The notes beneath the pieces were generated by a model. The model did no database searches. It was not told the DNA's origin and saw nothing but the letters and a program-made list of their open reading frames with translations. This document shows, piece after piece, positions 1-5,504 of a stretch of 9,194 nucleotides of DNA (position 1 is the first letter of the stretch; every line of letters starts with the position of its first letter). Both the position numbers and the translations under genes were made by a program. Source of the DNA: Halobacteria archaeon (GTDB taxonomy: Archaea; Halobacteriota; Syntropharchaeia; Alkanophagales; Methanospirareceae); the NCBI GenBank assembly GCA_029932715.1, contig JAOZPO010000050.1:1-9194 (forward strand). The letters are read 5' to 3'.

Positions 1-64
1 CGCTTGCTAAAACGGCTGCTGTCATCAGCACGATAAACAAGAATAAAGTTTCTAATTGTTTCAT
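1..64 (-). CDS. Partial CDS, N-terminus with signal/anchor-like hydrophobic segment
   Basis: The reverse strand reads from an ATG at 64 to the window edge without a stop (21 codons). The peptide starts MKQLETLFLFIVLMTAAVLA. A short charged start followed by about 15 hydrophobic residues ending in small residues is typical of a signal peptide or first membrane segment. A TATA-like box 25-32 bases upstream of the ATG supports a leaderless start. The product cannot be named from 21 residues. The gene would be divergent from endonuclease V. Chance hydrophobicity in AT-rich DNA is the main alternative. Confidence 0.55.
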   Translation of the reverse strand, partial: MKQLETLFLFIVLMTAAVLAS

Positions 65-88
65 ACTATATAAAAGTTTATTTCATAT

Positions 89-96
89 TATATAAA
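89..96 (-). promoter_or_regulatory. TATA box for the left-edge gene
   Basis: The reverse strand reads TTTATATA, 25-32 bases before the ATG at 64. This is the spacing expected for an archaeal promoter making a leaderless or nearly leaderless transcript. No Shine-Dalgarno sequence is seen before that ATG, which agrees with a leaderless mRNA. Confidence 0.5.
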
Positions 97-187
97 CCAC
101 GAAAAATGACCGCCTGTTATACCCTTCAACATCACCGCGCGCGTGATCGCACCAACCACCGCAATAAATAATGAAAGAACCACTTTT

Positions 188-865
188 ATGAAAACCACCC
201 AGGAGCTATATCGCATACAGAATGAAATAGCATCAAAAGCAGTAGTAGAAGATAAACTAAACCCAAAGCTGAACGTAATAGCAGGAGCAGACCAGGCTTT
301 CTTCTACGAGTCCAGAGCAGAAACAGGGACCAAAGAGGAGAAGATAATCTCCGCGGTTGTACTGCTCGAATACCCGTCCCTGAAACTTATCAGTTATTCC
401 CACTCCGTGATGAGCGTAGATTTTCCCTATATACCCGGCCTCCTCTCCTTTAGAGAAGCGCCAGTAATAATAACGGCTTTTCAGGTATTGGAAACCAAAC
501 CCGACCTGTTAGTTGTTGATGGCTGTGGTATAAACCATCCACGATTTGCCGGTTTAGCCACTCATGTGGGTGTTACCTTAGACGTGCCAACCATTGGCGT
601 AGCGAAGAACATTCTGTGTGGTAATGGCGAACTACCGGCTGCAGAGGGTGATGCGTCCATAATAAACTATAAAGATAAAGCAATCGCGTATTATTTTAAG
701 AGTAAGAAACGCACTAAACCCATAATCGTGGCACCCGGGCATAAAGTATCGCTTGAAACTTCTTTAATGCTGATAAAAAGTTGCATCCGTAAGCATAAAC
801 TACCGGAACCCACGCGCATTGCACACCTCTGTGCGAATAAGCTAAAAAAGAATTATGTAATATAG
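188..865 (+). CDS. nfi: Endonuclease V (deoxyinosine 3'-endonuclease)
   Basis: This DNA-repair nuclease nicks next to deoxyinosine arising from adenine deamination; some homologs cut inosine in RNA. Numbered from the ATG at 188 (225 aa, the usual family length), the active-site motifs are present: GADQAF with D35, FPYIPGLLSFRE with Y81 and E90, VVDGCGINHPR with D111 and H117, DVPTIGVAK at 132-140, and APGH at 182-185. His214 sits in TRIAH near the C-terminus. An in-frame GTG at 143 would add 15 residues of low quality. The ATG is preferred because family members begin just before the ELYRIQ-type helix. The gene stands alone, with 59 bases separating it from the next gene. Known family chemistry plus visible motifs make the call firm; the start is less certain. 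Confidence 0.93.
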   Translation: MKTTQELYRIQNEIASKAVVEDKLNPKLNVIAGADQAFFYESRAETGTKEEKIISAVVLLEYPSLKLISYSHSVMSVDFPYIPGLLSFREAPVIITAFQVLETKPDLLVVDGCGINHPRFAGLATHVGVTLDVPTIGVAKNILCGNGELPAAEGDASIINYKDKAIAYYFKSKKRTKPIIVAPGHKVSLETSLMLIKSCIRKHKLPEPTRIAHLCANKLKKNYVI

Positions 866-890
866 AATAAACCTAAAACGATTAATTACT

Positions 891-898
891 TTTTATAC
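891..898 (+). promoter_or_regulatory. TATA box for the membrane protein gene
   Basis: TTTTATAC lies 27-34 bases upstream of the ATG at 925, the archaeal spacing for a transcript starting at or just before the start codon. No clear Shine-Dalgarno sequence lies between box and gene, again consistent with a leaderless message. Confidence 0.5.
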
Positions 899-924
899 TC
901 TAAAAATCAACTCATGATATAAAC

Positions 925-1809
925 ATGGTAGAAGACATCGGCAGTGTAATAGGAAAAGGGTTCGAGACGTGGAAAGGTAATTTGTGCATTTGCCTGCCTT
1001 TTGTTTTTACTGCGATACTAACCCTTTTAGTTGCTCTTATAATCATCGGTGGTGCCATAGTGGCAGCAATTCCTTCCTTGCCCTCTTTGATACCCATGTT
1101 ATCCAAACCAGATGAATTCACGCCCGAACTCTTTCTACCGCTTATGCCTCAGATCATTCGGAACATTGGCATAATTATCGCTGCGGTCATCATAACTATA
1201 ATTTCAGCGTTGCTAATAAATGCGTTTTTCACCGCCGGTGCTATTGGCATGGCGAAAGAGGCGACGGAAACGGGTAGAACTGACCTGTCAGACATGAAAG
1301 AATACGGAGGCAGTAAATTTGTTAGTTTGCTCTTCGCCGACCTCATTGTTGGTATTATTACTCTTTTAGGTCTCGTGTTCCTGATTCCCGGCATACTGTA
1401 TGTGCTCCCAAATCTATCTTCTGGAATAATGCCTTCAGCACCTAATAATGTTATGGCATTAGCTATATTTGGATTAGGATTCCTGGGTATGATCCTCTAC
1501 ATGCTAATAATAAGCATAATACTCGCACTATCGCGATATGCAGTTGTTATAGACGATTTAGGCGCGATAGAAGGCGTTAAAACCGGCTTTAACCGTTTCA
1601 CGCATCATAAAGTTGACGTATTTTTGCTGTGGCTTGTCACACTTGTAATAAGCATAGCTGTTAGCTTTATCCTGGGTGCTATACCACATATCGGGCAGTT
1701 TATAAGCATGCTTGTTTCTATTATTGCTATTGAACCTTTAATCGTTATATGGTGGAGCAGATTGTACCTGAGCATGACAAAGCCAGAAAATGACGAATTA
1801 ATAATCTAA
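925..1809 (+). CDS. Six-helix membrane protein of unknown function (archaeal DUF4013/DUF7847-like)
   Basis: A 294-aa integral membrane protein. About six hydrophobic segments are visible, near residues 24-49, 80-106, 133-160, 176-203, 230-251 and 256-283. There is no cleavable signal peptide. The N-terminal stretch (IGKGFETWKGN), the soluble loop around 108-132 (AKEATETGRTDLSDMKEYGG) and the loop around 204-230 (SRYAVVIDDLGAIEGVKTG) resemble a broad group of archaeal multi-pass proteins, related to the membrane domain of glycerophosphoryl diester phosphodiesterases, in which a helix before a late membrane segment carries an 'A(I/L)E(G/A)VK' motif. No catalytic or transport signature is seen, so no function is assigned. 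It has its own promoter and converges on the Pup-like gene with only 17 bases between the stops. It is probably unrelated to that system. Confidence 0.8.
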   Translation: MVEDIGSVIGKGFETWKGNLCICLPFVFTAILTLLVALIIIGGAIVAAIPSLPSLIPMLSKPDEFTPELFLPLMPQIIRNIGIIIAAVIITIISALLINAFFTAGAIGMAKEATETGRTDLSDMKEYGGSKFVSLLFADLIVGIITLLGLVFLIPGILYVLPNLSSGIMPSAPNNVMALAIFGLGFLGMILYMLIISIILALSRYAVVIDDLGAIEGVKTGFNRFTHHKVDVFLLWLVTLVISIAVSFILGAIPHIGQFISMLVSIIAIEPLIVIWWSRLYLSMTKPENDELII

Positions 1810-1826
1810 GTATATGCGTATTTTAC

Positions 1827-2084
1827 TTACTGCCCCGATGTGGCATATATTTCATAAGGCATTATTTTCTTGTTTACTTTCTTCTTCCCTTTTAACTTAC
1901 TTACAAGATCGGCGGCTTTCTCTTTATTCTCCCGCCTCTTCAACCGTTCCATTATGCTCGTCATCTCTCGCCCCTTCCCCGCGTCCCTGTACTCTGCCTC
2001 TTCGTCCTTTACATATTCCTCCCCCTCTGCTTCCTCTTCCAAAGCATCCTCTTCTTCCATTCCTTCAAAAGTCATTGCGTACAC
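1827..2084 (-). CDS. Candidate prokaryotic ubiquitin-like protein (Pup-like modifier) ending in SGQ
   Basis: An 85-aa, highly charged protein with almost no hydrophobic core. Residues 9-34 are strongly acidic. Residues 39-73 are Lys/Arg/Glu-rich and probably helical (TSIMERLKRREN, AADLVSKLKGKKK). It ends PYEIYATSGQ. Pup is a small, largely disordered tag whose C-terminal Gln is deamidated to Glu by Dop and then joined to substrate lysines by PafA; its helical part binds the coiled coils of ARC/Mpa. Terminal Gln, small size, charge and position after arc, pafA-like and dop-like genes all fit. The terminus is SGQ rather than GGQ, and the helix is basic rather than acidic, so the call rests mainly on context and the last residue. 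The GTG start at 2084 follows a strong AGGAGG by 10 bases; an ATG at 2075 would give 82 aa. Confidence 0.72.
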   Translation of the reverse strand: MYAMTFEGMEEEDALEEEAEGEEYVKDEEAEYRDAGKGREMTSIMERLKRRENKEKAADLVSKLKGKKKVNKKIMPYEIYATSGQ

Positions 2085-2090
2085 TTTCTT

Positions 2091-2100
2091 TCATCCTCCT
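2091..2100 (-). promoter_or_regulatory. Strong Shine-Dalgarno sequence of the Pup-like gene
   Basis: The reverse strand reads AGGAGGATGA, close to the archaeal consensus GGAGGTGATC. It lies 10 bases from the GTG at 2084 and 19 from the ATG at 2075, which favours the GTG. The ATG within the site itself opens a frame that stops after nine codons. The strength of the site suggests high translation, as expected for a modifier needed in excess over its enzymes. Confidence 0.6.
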
Positions 2101-2129
2101 ATCCGGCCCCATTTTTATCTATAAGATTA

Positions 2130-3695
2130 CTAATAGATAACCTTGTTGGGATATAACTCCTTCACTACTGCCAGTATTCTTGACCCTGATCCTCCCGCTT
2201 CTGCCATTTCAGCCCCGATCTCTTCCTTGTTCAGCATAAACGGTTCATCCAGCATTACCTTTGCCTCCTTTAATACCAGCGTTGACCAGCTAACACCCTT
2301 CACTTCTGACCCATACCTTTTCAGCATCTCGGCGGTGAAAAAATTCCTCGTATCTTCAGGTGCATTATTCAGTGCGTAGTTCACCCTCTCCGTTAATGAC
2401 CCCCAGTCCACCTCCGGTAGTTCCGCCTCCGCAAACGCAATAGAGTCTTTTGGATTATAAAGGCTGTTATTCTTTTTACCACCCTTTCCTTTACCCGTGT
2501 AATTCATCACACTTCCATCCAGTAATGCATATTGGTTGCAGACGCTTATTCCCTCTGAATACGTTTTGGGTTCGTAATTCACAAGTAGCGCTAATTTCGT
2601 CACCCAATCTACCCCGTCCACAAAATCCTCTATCCGTCGAGATTCTAATTTCTCTACTACGCTCTTTAACGCTTTTAACCCTACCATGTCCCATTTACCC
2701 GCTTCTTCTACACTATCTTCCTGCATATTCTCTATCGCTTCGATATAATACCGTAGAATAGCGACCGCATCCGTCATCTCACCGCTCTTCAACCTTACCT
2801 TCCACTCGCATTCCTGCGTATCCACCGATATTCTCTTAAACGCATTCACAGGATCCTCTATGTCGGGTGCATTATCCAGGTAACCCGCTTCAAACGCGCA
2901 AATCACCAGTGCCTGTGCAATATCACGCAGGAAAATTGCATATTCGGTACGAAGCGCCTCGTAATGTATATCGTGTAGACGCCAGTATCGCCGTGCCGCA
3001 TGAGCCTGATCCCTTGTGTTTAATATGCCTCTATCCACAGTAGTAGAGAGAGAAGATTTACGAAGAACGAACATCGCTCTTGGTGAAATAACGAATTTCA
3101 CACCCTCTTTGCCAATGAACCGTCCGGAGACCACATCTCCTGAGCCGGTAAACAAGATCCTTGTTATAAACCAGGGTATCAACGCTTTCTCTACTCGACT
3201 CCAATCCTTGCACGCATCTCTTAAAGTTATTATGTTCCCGTGTGTGGCGTATGTATTGGTCTTTATTGCCTTTTGTTTTCTCTTCAGTACACCCTCCGTA
3301 ACCCTGACATTCGCAACGTTGTTCTTATGCACAAATACCTCTTTCTTTAACGCCACACTCGCTTCCTTCGATGCCGTAAAGGCGTAAATTTCTGATGCCT
3401 TGTCGTATGCCACGGCGTCAAACGGGTTATTGTAAGAAGGAGTTGATATCTCAAGATGCCCCATATCGTTATAAATTCGACTACCGTTATTCCCGTATGA
3501 AGAAATTATTCTCGATTCGTGTAGTTCCTGTGATACTTCGGTCGCGAGATCCCAAACTACCGCCCTTGAGAGTGCTCTCCTTTTTAATCCTTGAATCGCA
3601 GCATTAACAAGCAAAGAGGGATTTAAATCCGTATTTGCACTCACTGGATATTCCTGCTCTATTCCTCTAATCTTACTCTCTGTGCACCAGTGCAT
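2130..3695 (-). CDS. Dop-like Pup deamidase/depupylase (PafA/Dop family)
   Basis: A 521-aa member of the glutamine-synthetase-like PafA/Dop family (Mtb Dop is about 500 aa). Dop deamidates the C-terminal Gln of Pup and removes Pup from substrates. Visible motifs are GIEQEY 11-16 (metal/ATP glutamates), VWD 47-49, NGSRIYNDMGHLEIS 70-84 with Asp77 at the catalytic position and Dop-type spacing, HKNN 123-126, FTGSG 182-186, LNTRDQAH 225-232, RLH 239-241, GVDWVTKL 361-368 and APEDTRNFF 445-453. Dop affinity is clearest in SGSG-type, NTRD and DTR motifs and in the C-terminal GVSW segment. Oddities are HGN at 152-154 where HEN is usual, Q230 in place of the Glu of RDEP, a Dop loop about 18 residues shorter than in Mtb Dop, and a Gly/Lys insert (401-410). 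It lies 20 bases after the PafA-like gene with its own Shine-Dalgarno site. Confidence 0.85.
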   Translation of the reverse strand: MHWCTESKIRGIEQEYPVSANTDLNPSLLVNAAIQGLKRRALSRAVVWDLATEVSQELHESRIISSYGNNGSRIYNDMGHLEISTPSYNNPFDAVAYDKASEIYAFTASKEASVALKKEVFVHKNNVANVRVTEGVLKRKQKAIKTNTYATHGNIITLRDACKDWSRVEKALIPWFITRILFTGSGDVVSGRFIGKEGVKFVISPRAMFVLRKSSLSTTVDRGILNTRDQAHAARRYWRLHDIHYEALRTEYAIFLRDIAQALVICAFEAGYLDNAPDIEDPVNAFKRISVDTQECEWKVRLKSGEMTDAVAILRYYIEAIENMQEDSVEEAGKWDMVGLKALKSVVEKLESRRIEDFVDGVDWVTKLALLVNYEPKTYSEGISVCNQYALLDGSVMNYTGKGKGGKKNNSLYNPKDSIAFAEAELPEVDWGSLTERVNYALNNAPEDTRNFFTAEMLKRYGSEVKGVSWSTLVLKEAKVMLDEPFMLNKEEIGAEMAEAGGSGSRILAVVKELYPNKVIY

Positions 3696-3701
3696 CGACT
3701 T

Positions 3702-3707
3702 ATCACC
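3702..3707 (-). promoter_or_regulatory. Shine-Dalgarno site of the Dop-like gene
   Basis: The reverse strand reads GGTGAT within AAGGTGATAA. It is complementary to the archaeal 16S 3' end and lies 6 bases before the ATG at 3695, inside the 20-base gap after the PafA-like stop. It fixes the start used here and supports co-transcription with the upstream gene. Confidence 0.5.
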
Positions 3708-3715
3708 TTATTTTA

Positions 3716-5476
3716 TTATACGTCTTCCACTTCTAATCTCTTCTCCTCCCGCTTTATCTCTTCTATCTTCTTTTCTATACTCTCTTCGTCCCAGCCATCC
3801 AGTTCGTCAAATCGGTATGTCTTGTTATTGGAATACAATAAATAGTCCAGATAAGGATTCCTGATTATTCTATTCCTTACTTCACGGCTTATATCCGCCT
3901 CCCAACCCCTCACGTCCTCTTCCTCTGCCAGCAGCCGTACCATAACCTGTCGTGTCCTCGTTCCTTGTCTCCGTTCACGTAAAAAAACTACTACCGCACT
4001 TGGCATCCGCGCCAGTTCCGGATACCGTTCAAATAGCCGCGAATATTCCTCTCCTGTCGGGCGGCTCATGTCTATCTTTATCTTTGGCTCCTTTGTTATC
4101 GTTATTTTATTCCAGCACAGCGCCGCATCATCAAATTCTGCTGCAGCCCTTACTCTTAACTCTGCTCTTGAATTCTTCGGTGGGTATAATAACGCTTCTC
4201 CTATCTCACCCTCCGTTAATACCCGCTCTACACCTACCTTATCCGCAACCTGCTCGTATAAGTCATAATCACACAGATTAGTAAACGCAAAAGATGCCGC
4301 TATCTTCTTCTCTATACGCTCGTCCATACGGTGCATACCCCTGTAATCAAACTTGCCCCCGGGGCTATAGTTATATTCAAAGTCCGTTATTTCGTCCTCT
4401 ATCACCTTTAACTTCAGTAACCATTCCAAACGTCGCACTACATAAGGGTCTTCAAGCAAGCCCTGATTGAACTTATCACATACCCTCTTAAACGTATCCA
4501 GGACGTATTCGTCCCAGTATGACGTCTCTCGTTCACCAAATAACTCCTCTATCGCCGATAGGTAATAATGATTGATATAATCAATGGCTAATTCCGTCCT
4601 CCCATTCATCAACTTTATTCGCCAATCTCCTTCTGTGTTCACAGCAATGTCCTTAAACGTTTGTAGTGGATTCCTGATCTCTTCTACATGCGTAATCTTA
4701 CCACATTCTATCGCATCTATTACATACGAGGTAAGCGCATTATTAAGCAGTCTTGTAACCTCAGAGCGAACCCCTTCCCCTGAGGTAACATGTACGCGGT
4801 ATTTGTCCTTTGTAGTCAGCGGTTCGTCACGCGTGGACAGAATCGGCCACTGAGATGGTGATTCCGTGAGTACACGCCGTGAAACCATCGCTTTCGGCGA
4901 TATTACATACTTTATACCTTCCTTCTCCGCTACAAACCCGCCAGCACCAAAGAATATCTTACGAAGTATCAGAAACGGTATGAGTAAGTACTCATTGCCC
5001 ACAAATTTCTTACGCTCCACCATGTAGGATTCGTGCGTGCCCCTGCTGTATCTCTTGTCTATCTCTACGTTCGCTTTCCAGCACTGTATGTACGTGCTCT
5101 GGCTCCCACTCTTCTTCGATTTCTTACCGTATCTCTCGTTTGCCTTCTCCACACCCAACTGCAGATACAACTCTGTCGCCTTGTCATATTTCAGCACATC
5201 AAATGCGTTTCTGCATTCCGGTGTGGCAATCTCTAAGTGGCCACCGGTGCAGATATAAATCCGGGAACCATTCCTCAAAAACCCGTCGTTCCTCCTTCTC
5301 AACTTCGCACATATTGCATTCGCACCGTCGAAGAAAGTATAACCCTCAAGTGAATGAATCACTTCATCCACATGATAAAATCTTGCATATCTATACAACC
5401 CGGGCGAATCTGAACTTATGCCCACTCTAAACTCGTGCTCTATCCCCTGCCATCTACCCAAATCCAGCTTTTCCAT
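3716..5476 (-). CDS. PafA-like Pup ligase with Cys at the catalytic Asp position and a C-terminal extension
   Basis: A 586-aa PafA/Dop family protein (Mtb PafA is about 450 aa). PafA uses ATP to phosphorylate the C-terminal Glu of Pup and join it to a substrate lysine. Visible motifs are GIEHEF 11-16, LRNGSRIYICTGGHLEIATPEC 67-88, YDKATELYL 97-105, KANVEID 134-140, THESYM 147-152, FGAGGFV 176-182, ISPKAM 192-197, STRDEP 214-219 and PPKNSRAELR 432-441. Spacing in the active-site loop (one residue longer than Dop, no Dop loop) and the C-terminal W-K-I-T segment point to PafA rather than Dop. Cys76 (codon TGC) replaces the Asp that acts in catalysis in both PafA and Dop. His of RDEPH is Leu220. 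Residues from about 485 are an extra domain ending in a charged helix. It lies 28 bases after the ATPase gene. An inactive or altered-function paralog is possible. Confidence 0.85.
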   Translation of the reverse strand: MEKLDLGRWQGIEHEFRVGISSDSPGLYRYARFYHVDEVIHSLEGYTFFDGANAICAKLRRRNDGFLRNGSRIYICTGGHLEIATPECRNAFDVLKYDKATELYLQLGVEKANERYGKKSKKSGSQSTYIQCWKANVEIDKRYSRGTHESYMVERKKFVGNEYLLIPFLILRKIFFGAGGFVAEKEGIKYVISPKAMVSRRVLTESPSQWPILSTRDEPLTTKDKYRVHVTSGEGVRSEVTRLLNNALTSYVIDAIECGKITHVEEIRNPLQTFKDIAVNTEGDWRIKLMNGRTELAIDYINHYYLSAIEELFGERETSYWDEYVLDTFKRVCDKFNQGLLEDPYVVRRLEWLLKLKVIEDEITDFEYNYSPGGKFDYRGMHRMDERIEKKIAASFAFTNLCDYDLYEQVADKVGVERVLTEGEIGEALLYPPKNSRAELRVRAAAEFDDAALCWNKITITKEPKIKIDMSRPTGEEYSRLFERYPELARMPSAVVVFLRERRQGTRTRQVMVRLLAEEEDVRGWEADISREVRNRIIRNPYLDYLLYSNNKTYRFDELDGWDEESIEKKIEEIKREEKRLEVEDV

Positions 5477-5482
5477 ATTATG

Positions 5483-5504
5483 CAGTTATAAAAAAGAGAA
5501 GGAC
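5483..5504 (-). other. Short gap with oligo-T run between ATPase and PafA-like genes
   Basis: Directly after the ATPase stop, the reverse strand has CTCTTTTTTATAAC. Oligo-T runs terminate archaeal RNA polymerase, so this may partly end transcription and leave more ATPase than ligase mRNA. It could also be a TATA-like sequence, but it sits too close to the ATG at 5476 to serve as its normal promoter. No Shine-Dalgarno site is evident before that ATG. Confidence 0.3.

Noticed and set aside
143..187. Upstream GTG extension of endonuclease V
   Set aside because: The added 15 residues have no family similarity, and the ATG at 188 gives the normal length; kept only as an alternative start.
1814..2140. 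Plus-strand open frame of 108 codons covering the Pup-like gene
   Set aside because: It is Ser/Leu/Pro-rich, as expected for the complement of a Lys/Glu-rich gene. It has no ribosome site, and it overlaps the end of the Dop-like gene. The minus-strand reading has a strong Shine-Dalgarno site and a meaningful C-terminus.
2450..3607. Several plus-strand open frames of 60-120 codons opposite the Dop-like and PafA-like genes
   Set aside because: Their composition is that of complement frames, they lack ribosome sites, and they lie fully inside genes with recognised motifs.
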